From contig NZ_OY782755.1 of NCBI RefSeq assembly GCF_963678165.1, positions 1,612,001 through 1,676,000 on the forward strand: a DNA stretch of 64,000 bases, in the 5' to 3' direction. This document shows, piece after piece, positions 34,878 through 43,735 of the stretch. Within the stretch, counting starts at the first letter, position 1. Each line of letters opens with the position of its first letter. Source of the DNA: an uncultured Acetobacteroides sp. (lineage in GTDB: Bacteria; Bacteroidota; Bacteroidia; Bacteroidales; ZOR0009). Under the pieces are notes generated by a model. The model saw only the letters and a program-made list of their open reading frames with translations, was not told where the DNA came from and searched no databases. The position numbers and the translations under genes are program-made.

Positions 34878-36311
34878 TTACTTTACCTTGCTGCGCTTCA
34901 TCAGCTCGTCGATTTGGCGAAGGGCAATCTTGGGGTTGGCAATCACGTTGCATCCGCCCACGCATCCGCCCTCGCAGCTCATCACCTCGACAAAGTTGCC
35001 GGAGCACGACTTGGGAAGCTGCTTCAGGGCGCGTATCTGCGCCTTGTCGATACCGTTAATCACCACCGGCTCCACCTTGGCGGTAGGGGCGTAGGCGAGC
35101 ACCGCGTTGGTAACGCCGCCCGAGTAGCCGAATCCGCGGGCTACGCTGGTAACCTCCTTGTCGATGCTGCCGGGTTCGGCCTCGGTAATCTCCACCCCGT
35201 GGGCCACCATTAGGGCGCCAAACTCCTCGAAGCTTAGCACCAGGTCCACGTTGGGGTCGTAGAAGGCCTCGTGGCGCTTGCCGGTGCAGGGCGCAACCAT
35301 TACCAGGATGCCGTCGGGGTACTTCTGGCGGGCTAGCTCGGCGGTGTAGTACATCGGCGACTTGGTGTGCGACACGAAGGGCTTCAGCTCGGGGATGTGG
35401 CGATCCACCAGGTTCACGTACGCAGGGCAGCACGAGGTGGTCATAAATGGGGCACCTTCCTCCATGCGCTCGAGGAACTCCTCCGACTCGTACTGCGAGG
35501 TGATGTCGGCGCCCACGGCCACCTCCACTACCTCGTCAAAGCCCAGCTCCCTGAACGCTCCCACGATCTTCTCCATCGGCACCTTAAACTGTCCTGCAAT
35601 GGCGGGCGCCACCATGGCAACCACCTTCTTGTCCGACTTAAATCCTCTATACAGCTCGGTAAAGTGGGTCTTTTCCATTACCGCGCCAAACGGGCAGGCC
35701 ACCACGCACTTTCCGCAGTTGATGCACTTGCTCTTGTTGATGCGCTCGATGCCCAGCTCGTCTTTGGTGATGGCTCCCACGGGGCACGATTCCTCGCAGG
35801 GCACGGGCTGGTAGATGATGGCGTGGAAGGGGCATACCTTTTGGCAGAGCCCGCAGTTAACGCACTTGGTGGAGTCGATGATCGCCTGCCCGTTGACGAA
35901 TACGATGGCGTCCTTGTTGCAGTTCATCGTGCAGGGGCGGGCAACGCAGCCGCGGCACATGTTGGTGACCACGTAGTTTGCCTTTACGCACGAGCTGCAC
36001 GCCTCGTCGACCACCGTGAGCATGGTGCTGTTTTCCTTCTTTCCACGGGCATAGGCTATGCGGGCGTACTCCGATAGCGGGGTTAGCTCGTCCTCCTCGT
36101 CTTCGATGTTAAATCCGAGCAGCGCCATCAGCTTGTACTTGATAACCGCTCGATCCTTGTGAATACAGCAGCGCGATGTTTCGCTGTAGCGGGGGCGCAT
36201 CTCAACTGGAATACGGTCGATTTCCTGTCCGATGGTTCCTTCGTTCAGCATTTTCGCAAGCCTAGTCATCAGCTCGCGGCGAATTAGCATTGCGTTGTTG
36301 GTAACAGCCAT
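34878..36311 (-). CDS. hydA: [FeFe] hydrogenase, catalytic
   Basis: A 477-residue monomeric-type [FeFe] hydrogenase. Residues about 105-215 are cysteine-rich and hold ferredoxin-like [4Fe-4S] motifs (CVNCGLCQKVCP at 150-161, CINCGKCVVACP at 196-207, plus further cysteines). The H-cluster domain follows with TSCCP (C294, C295), APCTGK (C342, K345) and SCEGGCVGGC (C446, C450, C454). C294 of the proton path is kept, so activity is likely: 2H+ + 2e- to H2 with ferredoxin as partner. Its start overlaps the stop of the upstream [2Fe-2S] gene by one base. The L3 motif differs from classic group A enzymes, suggesting group B. Confidence 0.88.
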   Translation of the reverse strand: MAVTNNAMLIRRELMTRLAKMLNEGTIGQEIDRIPVEMRPRYSETSRCCIHKDRAVIKYKLMALLGFNIEDEEDELTPLSEYARIAYARGKKENSTMLTVVDEACSSCVKANYVVTNMCRGCVARPCTMNCNKDAIVFVNGQAIIDSTKCVNCGLCQKVCPFHAIIYQPVPCEESCPVGAITKDELGIERINKSKCINCGKCVVACPFGAVMEKTHFTELYRGFKSDKKVVAMVAPAIAGQFKVPMEKIVGAFRELGFDEVVEVAVGADITSQYESEEFLERMEEGAPFMTTSCCPAYVNLVDRHIPELKPFVSHTKSPMYYTAELARQKYPDGILVMVAPCTGKRHEAFYDPNVDLVLSFEEFGALMVAHGVEITEAEPGSIDKEVTSVARGFGYSGGVTNAVLAYAPTAKVEPVVINGIDKAQIRALKQLPKSCSGNFVEVMSCEGGCVGGCNVIANPKIALRQIDELMKRSKVK

Positions 36312-36562
36312 TACTTTCCTCCTATTTCTTCCTTTATTACCTCAATTATTTTCGATACCGATGCTTCGCGGATTAGCTTCCCGTTTACCTCGGCGTAGGG
36401 TGCCTTCACCGGCTTATCGGTGTTGCAGTACCCCAAGCAGGGCGATCCCTTAATCACCACCTTGCTCTTTAGCTCTTCGGGTAGCACCTCCAGTAGCGTC
36501 CAAAGATCCGATCCGCCCATCACGTAGCAGAGCGTCCCGGAACATATTTTTACAGCTATCAT
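36311..36562 (-). CDS. Small thioredoxin-like [2Fe-2S] ferredoxin
   Basis: An 83-residue protein with four cysteines in the arrangement C-x4-C ... C-x3-C (CSGTLC near 7-12, CLGYC near 42-46), as in the NuoE/HydC-type thioredoxin-like [2Fe-2S] domain. It probably passes electrons to the adjacent hydrogenase. It overlaps hydA by one base (TAATG). A 97-bp gap separates it from the phosphatase gene upstream. Confidence 0.82.
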   Translation of the reverse strand: MIAVKICSGTLCYVMGGSDLWTLLEVLPEELKSKVVIKGSPCLGYCNTDKPVKAPYAEVNGKLIREASVSKIIEVIKEEIGGK

Positions 36563-36659
36563 AGGTCAGTTTTTCGTTACGTTTTTTATGTTGGTTAGTC
36601 TGTCAAACCTCGGTTTGCTGGGCTTGATCCCTATTCTTTTTGCTTCGTCTAGTTTCTCT

Positions 36660-37859
36660 TTAAATAAACTGCAGCCTCACCTCCTTCAGGTACTTTCCCT
36701 CCAGCAGCTCCACTATTCGCTTTACCACGTTTCGCCGAATCTCCAGCTCAACGGGCAGGTTGGGATCTTGGTGGGCGATGTTGATTTTAGTTCCAACCAC
36801 AAAGTCGATGATGTCGTTTTGCAGCAGCAGCTGAACAATCTCAACGGCAGGACCGTCTCCCTCAACCTCTCCTGTGGTGTGCTCTTCGAGGATTTGTGCC
36901 ACCTTCCCTATGGTAAGTATTCCTTCGGTAATTAGGTCAACGCCCTCCATGGATGAGGTGGGAGGGAGCCCCGATTTTCCTACGTCGAAACCTACCTCTA
37001 TCTCCTTGCCGAACTCGCGCGATAGGATTTGGGCTGTAGTTCCTCCGCAGATAATCTTTTTACCTGGAAATGACTTTACAATTGATGCCAGATACCTATC
37101 CTTCTGCTCGTGGAACGGTGGACCGGTGCAAATAAGCAGCTGGCGTGGCTCCCTAAAGTACACAACGGCGCAGGTTGTGTCGTCCATCGGCATGTATATG
37201 TCGTTTTTTTGTGCCTGAAGCACAATCTTCCTGGCAAGTGTTGTTGCCGATCGGGTTGGTCTGCCCTTCAGCTCCTTAATAATGAACTTCTGAACAGCCT
37301 CATCTCCCCAGCCAAAAGGCATCTGCTGGGTTCCCATCCCCGATTGCGTAACGCCATCGGAAAAGAGCACCATTCTGTCCTCCTTTTGGGCGATGAAGTG
37401 CGATCGGTACATAACCTTTCGGCGGATGCTGCTCTCCTCAATGGTAATGCTCTCCTTCTCGGGCGTAATTACCTTGCCGTTGCGTACCAGCACAAACGAT
37501 GGGTTGTCGTACTCCACCACGTTGGTTTCGCCATCCGACTCAATGTCTACGATGGTGAAGGTGGCGTAGCTAATCTTTCGCTCGCTATCAACCGGCAGCG
37601 TTTTCATGATGGTGTGCGCTATTCGGTCGATAGGCTCCTTCAGCAGCGTGTAGTTTACCGCCATCGATGCGGTGAGCGATGCCAGCACGTTGGCTTTTAT
37701 ACCGCTTCCCAAACCGTCGGAGAGCACCATCACCAGGCGGTTCTCCTCCTTAATCTTTTTCGAGAGGAAGACATCTCCACACACGGGACGCCCCTTGCAG
37801 TTTTGCTGCCACATGTCAACTTCTATGAAAAAGGGGCTATCTTTCACTGCTTTCCTCAA
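36660..37859 (-). CDS. SpoIIE/PP2C-type phosphatase of hydrogenase cluster
   Basis: A 399-residue protein. Residues about 20-215 are a PPM/SpoIIE serine phosphatase domain: GDVF near 28, VLSDGLGSG near 45, FSDGVT near 165 and the C-terminal MDDTTCAVV near 205 supply the metal-binding aspartates. Residues about 220-399 form a second, unnamed domain found with this phosphatase in hydrogenase clusters. It overlaps the sensory hydrogenase gene by 23 bp. With the PAS-hydrogenase it probably forms a redox- or H2-responsive signalling pair that acts on unseen phosphorylated regulators. Confidence 0.85.
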   Translation of the reverse strand: MRKAVKDSPFFIEVDMWQQNCKGRPVCGDVFLSKKIKEENRLVMVLSDGLGSGIKANVLASLTASMAVNYTLLKEPIDRIAHTIMKTLPVDSERKISYATFTIVDIESDGETNVVEYDNPSFVLVRNGKVITPEKESITIEESSIRRKVMYRSHFIAQKEDRMVLFSDGVTQSGMGTQQMPFGWGDEAVQKFIIKELKGRPTRSATTLARKIVLQAQKNDIYMPMDDTTCAVVYFREPRQLLICTGPPFHEQKDRYLASIVKSFPGKKIICGGTTAQILSREFGKEIEVGFDVGKSGLPPTSSMEGVDLITEGILTIGKVAQILEEHTTGEVEGDGPAVEIVQLLLQNDIIDFVVGTKINIAHQDPNLPVELEIRRNVVKRIVELLEGKYLKEVRLQFI

Positions 37860-39570
37860 TTTGGTATGCCTCTAGGATGGTGTTAAGCATGGTTTCGGTA
37901 CGCGATGCATTTTCGCCAAGTAGGTAGGCTATCTTTTGTACGGTTTCCAGGTTTTCCTGAATAACCATTTGCGTTCTTTTCACAATTTCATCGTTGCGGA
38001 CTTCGGGTACCACAAGGTCGCGCATAATGGCGCAAACAATTTTGTGCTTTTGTACGGTGAATATCGAAACCTTAAAGACCTTATCGCTGAATCGTACGTC
38101 GCGCTCCATGATATCCTTTCCGGTACTTAGCACCGACGAGAATAGCTTATGGAAGGGGACTAGCTTGGCAACGTTGGCTCCAGCAAGTCCCGGATTCGCC
38201 TCGTTAATCATCTCGATTTCTGCTCCCATCATTTTGGCGAAGCTCTTGTTCGACTCAACAACCTTCATCTCCTCGTCCACCAGCAAAACTCCCGAAGGGA
38301 TTTTCTGAAGCAGAACCGTAGCCTTGTCGTTGGCAACCTTGCGCATGTACGATACGCACATGTTGCGCTCTGCCTGTCCGTCAATTAGCGCTGCGGCAAA
38401 ATCACGGCAGCTGTCGTAGCCGCAACCACCACAGTTTATCTCGTCTTTCTCCGATTGCTTGCCTATTGCGCTTAGCGATTCTAGAAGATCAGCCTCAGCA
38501 TGCTGCCTTTTTTGAACTGGATAAATATTGCTGAAACTACGACTAATGTCTATACTAGGAGTGGTGGCAGCTGCTTTGGCATCTCTTGTATTCTTGCGAT
38601 TAAGCTCCGACTGAATCTTATATCGCTTTATTGCTGTCGAATCTTTGGTTAATGTTCCTGGTCCGTGGATGCAGCCTCCGGTGCACGAGAGCAACTCGAG
38701 GAATAGCTTTTGGCTCGAATCCCAGATACCTATGCTGTTTAGCGTTTGTCTAATTGCATCGGCTCCCGAAAAGTTCATGTAGATGGTGCTGTTCTTCTCT
38801 AAATCGGCGGATACTCCAGCAACCATTCCTCCGTCAAGCGGGTAAATGGAGCCCATACTCGAAAGGTTAGGCTCGAAGGTATCCTCATTTTCGGGGATTA
38901 GGTCGAAATCGATACCCTCATCTTCCAGCCATTCGCGCAGGTCGTTGAAGGTTAGTGCCACATCAATGGAGTCTTTATACTTGTCAGCCTCGCGCTTTTT
39001 CGATATGCATGGACCAAAGAAGATGGTTTTGGCATCTTTCCCAAACCACTCCTTAATCATCAGTCCGTGCGTAACCATGGGCGAGTGTATAGGAACAATC
39101 GAGTCGCTGAGGTTGGGGTAGTATTTGCATATCAGCTCAACCACCGATGGGCATGCCGATGATATAAATATGCCCCCTTCATGCCTTGATATGTAGTTGG
39201 CGGTCTCTTTCGAAACAACCTCTGCACCAAGTGCCGTCTCCGAAACGGCGCTAAATCCTAGCATCTTAAGCGCACGGGTGATTCTTGATATGGAAATGTT
39301 TGAGAACTCCGTAGCGTAGGATGGCGCAATCGAGGCAACCACAATCTTTGTGTTGTTTATGATGTTGCGTGCAGCCTTCAGGTCGTTGCGTATCTTCTTT
39401 GCGTTTGCGGGGCAAATGGTAACGCAGTTCCCGCAAAAGATGCAGCGCTCGCCAACAATCGAAGCGCTCCCTTGACCAACATTTATTCCTTTAACAGGGC
39501 AATGGCGGATGCACTTATAGCAATCCTGGCAGTTGTTTATCTCGGTATATATCGGGTTTGCTAGGTTCAT
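37837..39570 (-). CDS. hydS: Sensory [FeFe] hydrogenase with PAS domain (HydS-like)
   Basis: A 577-residue protein. Two [4Fe-4S] motifs (C14, C17, C20, C24; C43, C46, C49, C53) are followed by an H-cluster domain. Its L1 motif is SSACP, with A139 where catalytic enzymes have the proton-path cysteine, and C140 kept; GPCISKK (C188) and SCTGGCIHG follow. Then comes an extra cluster motif CGGCGYDSC (about 378-386) and a PAS domain (about 425-500). This matches group C sensory hydrogenases, thought to sense H2 or redox state. It overlaps its neighbours by 4 and 23 bp. Confidence 0.87.
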   Translation of the reverse strand: MNLANPIYTEINNCQDCYKCIRHCPVKGINVGQGSASIVGERCIFCGNCVTICPANAKKIRNDLKAARNIINNTKIVVASIAPSYATEFSNISISRITRALKMLGFSAVSETALGAEVVSKETANYISRHEGGIFISSACPSVVELICKYYPNLSDSIVPIHSPMVTHGLMIKEWFGKDAKTIFFGPCISKKREADKYKDSIDVALTFNDLREWLEDEGIDFDLIPENEDTFEPNLSSMGSIYPLDGGMVAGVSADLEKNSTIYMNFSGADAIRQTLNSIGIWDSSQKLFLELLSCTGGCIHGPGTLTKDSTAIKRYKIQSELNRKNTRDAKAAATTPSIDISRSFSNIYPVQKRQHAEADLLESLSAIGKQSEKDEINCGGCGYDSCRDFAAALIDGQAERNMCVSYMRKVANDKATVLLQKIPSGVLLVDEEMKVVESNKSFAKMMGAEIEMINEANPGLAGANVAKLVPFHKLFSSVLSTGKDIMERDVRFSDKVFKVSIFTVQKHKIVCAIMRDLVVPEVRNDEIVKRTQMVIQENLETVQKIAYLLGENASRTETMLNTILEAYQIEESSER

Positions 39571-39821
39571 TGCTGCTGTTTAAGGGCGTTTTCGATATGA
39601 GTTATTGCCGTGTTGAAGCGCACTTCTTTGTATACAACCCCGTTTATGGAAATTGTAGGTCCGCTGCTGCAGATGTTTGAACAGAGCTTCCCTTTAAAGC
39701 ATACCTTTTCTTCAAGGTTGTTCTCTTTGAGGTGCTTTTTTATAGCATCAAGCATCTCTCTGTTTCCTCGCGAGAAGCACGAGCTGCCAAGGCAAATTAG
39801 AACTTCAACTTTTTGCTGCAT
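39567..39821 (-). CDS. Small thioredoxin-like [2Fe-2S] ferredoxin, second copy
   Basis: An 84-residue protein similar in fold to the one at 36311-36562: CLGSSC near the N terminus (C10, C15) and CFKGKLCSNIC later supply cysteines for a [2Fe-2S] cluster. It overlaps the sensory hydrogenase start by 4 bp and so probably hands electrons to or from it. It begins 4 bp after the Rex-like gene. Confidence 0.82.
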   Translation of the reverse strand: MQQKVEVLICLGSSCFSRGNREMLDAIKKHLKENNLEEKVCFKGKLCSNICSSGPTISINGVVYKEVRFNTAITHIENALKQQQ

Positions 39822-39825
39822 ATCC

Positions 39826-40473
39826 TCAATGTGTATTTGCTGCCATTAAGGCTTGTATTTTACTTATGTCTTCTGCAAGGTTGTCAAACCCGTTTGTGTT
39901 GATGCAGGCTATTCCTTCAGAAAGTGTTAGCGCTTCTCCCGATATATTGATAATTGCTTTTGCTCCGGCATCTATGGCAATATTGGCAGCTTGCTGTGCT
40001 TGCTCTTTTTCGGTTGCAATTATCATAAATTGAATATGCATCCGATCAGAGAGGCTAGTTATCCTGTCGGTACTTAATACTTTGATCCCGTCTATTTCGT
40101 ATGCATCAAAACTGGATGAAGGATCAAAAGCCGCAACTACTTTTATTCCTTGCAGGGATAACTCTTTTGCGTTGATAATCTTTTTTCCGTGCTTGCTAGT
40201 GCATATTAGAAATGCCTCCTTTAGGCGATTCACAACCAACAGCGATTCTATGATGTCGATTCCACTGCTAATGGATATTGCTGAGTTAACATGGTAGATG
40301 CCAAGCAGATGAAGGTCGTTGGATATTGTAGGCTTATCAAATCCAAGTGCGGACGACATCTCGTTTGTGTCAAACATATTACGCCCCTTAACCTTCTGAA
40401 ATTTTAAGTAGGCTAAGTAGCGCGATGCTCTTTTTTTTAATTCCTCAGTTAGTATGTATCCCTTTTCATTCAT
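39826..40473 (-). CDS. Rex-like redox regulator with altered nucleotide loop
   Basis: A 215-residue protein from the start MNEKGYIL, which is the usual length for Rex. Residues about 5-75 are a winged helix (RASRYLAYLKFQ, MSSALGFDKPTISNDLHLLG). Residues about 80-215 are a Rossmann-like domain. The glycine-rich loop that binds NAD(H) in Rex (GxGxxG) reads CTSKHG here (about 91-96), so NADH sensing is doubtful. It leads the operon of hydrogenase genes and is likely its regulator. A longer frame upstream to 40620 is open but not conserved-looking. Confidence 0.78.
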   Translation of the reverse strand: MNEKGYILTEELKKRASRYLAYLKFQKVKGRNMFDTNEMSSALGFDKPTISNDLHLLGIYHVNSAISISSGIDIIESLLVVNRLKEAFLICTSKHGKKIINAKELSLQGIKVVAAFDPSSSFDAYEIDGIKVLSTDRITSLSDRMHIQFMIIATEKEQAQQAANIAIDAGAKAIINISGEALTLSEGIACINTNGFDNLAEDISKIQALMAANTH

Positions 40474-40693
40474 CTGCGTTGAGATTTGCAATTTGTATAC
40501 CAAATAATGTAATGTGTTGATTTGTATTTTTATAGTAGGTGTTGCTTTTGTAATGACAAAGGCTTGTTGTTGTGTAATAGGACGACGTGATGTTGTTTTG
40601 TGTGTAATAAATACTTTCAATGTTTTAATATAGGACAGTTTGTTGCAAAAAAAATAGGCCGAAGCCTATTTTTATTTCCTTTAAGCGGTTTGA

Positions 40694-40861
40694 CTAAGCT
40701 GGATGAATTGCTTCTACTGGGCAAACATCGGCGCAAGTTCCACACTCGGTGCATACTTCTGGATCGATCTTGTAAATATCACCAGAAGAAATTGCCTCAA
40801 CTGGACACTCGTCAATACATGTACCGCAAGCGGTGCAATCGTCACTAATTTTGTAAGCCAT
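40694..40861 (-). CDS. 2[4Fe-4S] ferredoxin
   Basis: A 55-residue clostridial-type ferredoxin with two CxxCxxCxxxCP motifs (CTACGTCIDECP and CTECGTCADVCP). It is an electron carrier suited to [FeFe] hydrogenase and pyruvate:ferredoxin oxidoreductase. It lies just upstream of the Rex-like gene on the same strand, with 220 bp between, and has its own promoter box. The start is the ATG at 40861. Confidence 0.92.
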   Translation of the reverse strand: MAYKISDDCTACGTCIDECPVEAISSGDIYKIDPEVCTECGTCADVCPVEAIHPA

Positions 40862-40905
40862 TACTTATTAGTATTTGGTTAAACTTGTAAAAGGTTTGCT
40901 TTGGA

Positions 40906-40913
40906 CAAATTTA
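40906..40913 (-). promoter_or_regulatory. -7 box of the ferredoxin gene
   Basis: TAAATTTG on the minus strand, 45 bp before the start codon, matching TAnnTTTG. Confidence 0.5.
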
Positions 40914-41091
40914 AACGGAATTATTATAAAGCGAAACATAATTCGGTGAAAAAATACCAATGCTTAGGTTTTTTGATGCTTCTCGCAGCTTTTACTTTTT
41001 TGATCTTCCTGAAAAAACATTCAATGTCAATTTTTTACCGAGAGGTTGTTGAGTCGCTGGGCTTACGTCATTTCGTAGATTGTGTTGTTTG

Positions 41092-42273
41092 CTATTCCAA
41101 CAAACTTTTGGCAAGGGTAATCAGTGCAAAGGTGCCTGTTTTTAGAGCTTTTTCGTTGGCTATAAATTTTCCGTTGTGAAGCATTCCTGACGAGCCTTCA
41201 ACTCCGCCTACTCCTAGGCGGAAGAATACGGATGGATAGCGATTGCTGATAAAACCAAAGTCTTCGGTTGTCATTCGAATGTCGAGATCAATGACATTTT
41301 CGATACCCAAGTTCTCAATAAATGTAGCTCTTGCCTTGCTGGTAATTTGGGGGTTGTTGATTAGGCAGGGGTATCCCTTTTTAATGTCAACAATAGCCTC
41401 TGTGTGGTATGCTTTGGCGGTACTCTCAATAACTTCGGTGATGCGCTGATGCGCTTTTGCTCTCCACTCTTCGTTCATGGTGCGGAATGTTCCTTCGAGT
41501 TTTACTGTTGAGGGAATGATATTGGTTGCACCATTGGCTATGAACTTACCAATTGACAGTACAGTTGGAATGCGGGTGTCGCCAATACGGCTAACTAGTT
41601 GCTGTAAGTTAACCACGATGCTCGATGCTGCTAGAACGGTGTCGTCTAGTGTATGAGGAAGGGCTGCATGTCCGCCTTTGCCTTTAACTTCAATGTGTAT
41701 TTCGTCGCCTGATGCCATGTACATTCCGGGACGAATACCCACTTTACCTGTTTCTATTTCGGGAGATACGTGAAGCGCTGCAAAGGCTTCAATGCCTTTG
41801 CTATCGAGTATGCCCGATTCTAGAACCTTGCTGGCTCCACCTGGGAACATCTCTTCGCCAGGTTGGAATAGGAGGTAGATGGTTCCTTCTATATTATGTC
41901 GATTCTTCCAAAGTACTTTTGCTGCCGATAGTAGCACGGCTGTATGCATATCGTGACCGCAGGCATGCATACAACCGCTATTGGCAGATGCATAGGGTAG
42001 GTTGGTTTCTTCTTGAATGGGGAGGGCGTCAATATCGGCTCTTAATCCGATCGACTTCCCCTCTTTAGAGCCTTCTATAGCTGCCAATAAGCCAGTGCCT
42101 GCAACGCTTGTGATGTCGGTAATGCCGATTTTGCGTAGCGTATTGGCTATAAACTTTGAGGTTTCGTGTTCTTCGAACGAAAGTTCGGGATGCTGGTGCA
42201 AATACCTGAAAATTGAGGTTGCCCAATCGTAACTTTCGGTGACCTCCTGCTTGATTTGGTCAAGATTTATCAT
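41092..42273 (-). CDS. M20-family amidohydrolase
   Basis: A 393-residue enzyme of the M20D branch (N-acyl-amino acid or indole-acetyl-amino acid amidohydrolase, hippurate hydrolase). The metal-binding motif ACGHDMHTA is near 105, GEE near 140 and the lid domain in the middle; there is no signal peptide, so it is cytoplasmic. It stands alone with a TAGATTTG box upstream. It removes acyl groups from amino acids or dipeptides; the substrate is not deducible. Confidence 0.9.
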   Translation of the reverse strand: MINLDQIKQEVTESYDWATSIFRYLHQHPELSFEEHETSKFIANTLRKIGITDITSVAGTGLLAAIEGSKEGKSIGLRADIDALPIQEETNLPYASANSGCMHACGHDMHTAVLLSAAKVLWKNRHNIEGTIYLLFQPGEEMFPGGASKVLESGILDSKGIEAFAALHVSPEIETGKVGIRPGMYMASGDEIHIEVKGKGGHAALPHTLDDTVLAASSIVVNLQQLVSRIGDTRIPTVLSIGKFIANGATNIIPSTVKLEGTFRTMNEEWRAKAHQRITEVIESTAKAYHTEAIVDIKKGYPCLINNPQITSKARATFIENLGIENVIDLDIRMTTEDFGFISNRYPSVFFRLGVGGVEGSSGMLHNGKFIANEKALKTGTFALITLAKSLLE

Positions 42274-42314
42274 TTTAAGCCTTTGAATGTTTTTTTTTGC
42301 TGCTAAATTTGAGG

Positions 42315-42322
42315 CAAATCTA
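42315..42322 (-). promoter_or_regulatory. -7 box of the M20 gene
   Basis: TAGATTTG on the minus strand, about 40 bp before the start codon. Confidence 0.5.
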
Positions 42323-42462
42323 CCAACTTTTTAAAGTTGGGGAATAATTTCTGTATAACAAAGAAATCAGGTTTATAAAGCAAGTACAGTGCAATAGGTT
42401 TTGTTGTATTGCGTTATTGCCAAGATTGAACGATAATTGTTTAAAGACTAAAATCGCTAAGA

Positions 42463-43551
42463 ATGAAAAAAAAGATCTTGTCGTTGGTTGGCTTGCTGCC
42501 CATTTTGGTGGGAGTCGCGTTTGGGCAGGCTGCAAAGCCGGTAATAAACTTTACGAAAACCACGCATGACTTCGGACAGATTGAAGAGAAGGGTGGTCCT
42601 GTATCGTATTCATTTGCCTTTTCGAATACGGGGAGGGTGCCGCTGATTCTTACCAATGTGGTTTCTTCGTGCGGATGTACCACGCCGGAGTGGCCCAAGG
42701 CGCCAATTCTTCCAGGAAAGAAGGGCGTAATAAAGGTTACCTTCGATCCAATGAACCGTCCTGGTCCGATTGATAAAACCATTACGGTATCATCGAATGC
42801 TACAAAGCCTCTTGTTGTGCTGACGTTAAGCGGGCTTGTAAAGGAAAAGGCTAAAGACGTTGCTGATTTGTATCCTCGTAAAATAGGGGAGTTGCGTATG
42901 CAAACTTCTCACCTTGCCTTTACGCGTATAGATCCAGATGCCGTTGTTACCAATAAGGTCGGAATCATAAATACCGGTGCGAAGCCTATCAGCGTAAGGT
43001 TATCAGGTGTGCCTGCTCATTTAAAAGTTAGCGTAACTCCATCTTCGCTAAAGCCTAATGAAAAAGGAACTATAGTGGTAACATACGATGCCAAGAAAAA
43101 GAACGATTGGGGTTTTGTGGTTGATAACATGTCTGTTCTTGTAGATGATAGGGCAAGCGACGACTGTCGATTTACGGTTAGCGCTACAGTTGAGGAGGAC
43201 TACTCTAAGATGACGCCTGCGGAAATGGCAGATATGCCAACCATCAAGTTTGATAGAACCACCTACGACTTTGGTGAAGTTGCCGAGGGGAAGGCTGTGG
43301 TGTACGAGTATGGCTTCAAGAATCTTGGCAAAAGGGATTTGATCATCCGTAAAATTGGTACCAGCTGCGGATGTACCACCGGAGCTCCTAGCGGAACCAT
43401 TATCAAGCCAGGAGAGTCGGGAAGCATTAAGGTTAGCTTCGGCACATCGGGGTATAGCAACCGTCAGGGAAAGACCATAACGGTGATAACCAACGATCCT
43501 AAAAATCCGTCGGTGGTGCTTCGTCTGACCGGAAATGTAAAGCCAAAGTAG
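42463..43551 (+). CDS. Secreted protein with DUF1573 domains
   Basis: A 362-residue protein with a signal peptide (about 1-21). Two clear DUF1573 units are seen, at about 27-125 and 265-362; each has a DFG start (HDFGQIEEK, YDFGEVAEG) and an SCGCTT motif. A third, more diverged Ig-like unit lies between them. This Ig-like family is common in Bacteroidota, is exported, and has no firm function. It is a single-gene unit with a terminator. Confidence 0.88.
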   Translation: MKKKILSLVGLLPILVGVAFGQAAKPVINFTKTTHDFGQIEEKGGPVSYSFAFSNTGRVPLILTNVVSSCGCTTPEWPKAPILPGKKGVIKVTFDPMNRPGPIDKTITVSSNATKPLVVLTLSGLVKEKAKDVADLYPRKIGELRMQTSHLAFTRIDPDAVVTNKVGIINTGAKPISVRLSGVPAHLKVSVTPSSLKPNEKGTIVVTYDAKKKNDWGFVVDNMSVLVDDRASDDCRFTVSATVEEDYSKMTPAEMADMPTIKFDRTTYDFGEVAEGKAVVYEYGFKNLGKRDLIIRKIGTSCGCTTGAPSGTIIKPGESGSIKVSFGTSGYSNRQGKTITVITNDPKNPSVVLRLTGNVKPK

Positions 43552-43578
43552 AGCAGAGAAGATTCATATTATAGTAAT

Positions 43579-43612
43579 GGCCCGCCAGCTGCTTGCTTGG
43601 CGGGCTTTTTTA
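43579..43612 (+). terminator. Terminator of the DUF1573 gene
   Basis: GCCCGCCA/TGGCGGGC hairpin followed by TTTTTT. Confidence 0.88.
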
Positions 43613-43693
43613 TGTCCCATAAATCGTCAACTAGATGTTTCATGGCAGGAATTTCTGCAAGGGGTTTATTCTGGTTTCTAATTTATATTGTTA

Positions 43694-43701
43694 TAATTTT
43701 G
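43694..43701 (+). promoter_or_regulatory. -7 box of meaB
   Basis: TAATTTTG, 34 bp before the start codon; the -33 element is weak. Confidence 0.45.
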
Positions 43702-43735
43702 CGGCCGAACAAGACGTATTCCTAAGATAGCATTT

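Noticed and set aside
40474..40620. N-terminal extension of the Rex-like protein
   Set aside because: Rex proteins are about 210-220 residues, and the winged helix begins shortly after the ATG at 40473; the extension has unusual composition.
39826..40693. Rex operator in the ferredoxin-Rex gap
   Set aside because: No convincing TTGTGA/TCACAA-type palindrome could be found.
40901..41179. Rightward 92-codon frame with a hydrophobic segment
   Set aside because: It overlaps the M20 gene's C terminus and the ferredoxin promoter, and resembles no family.
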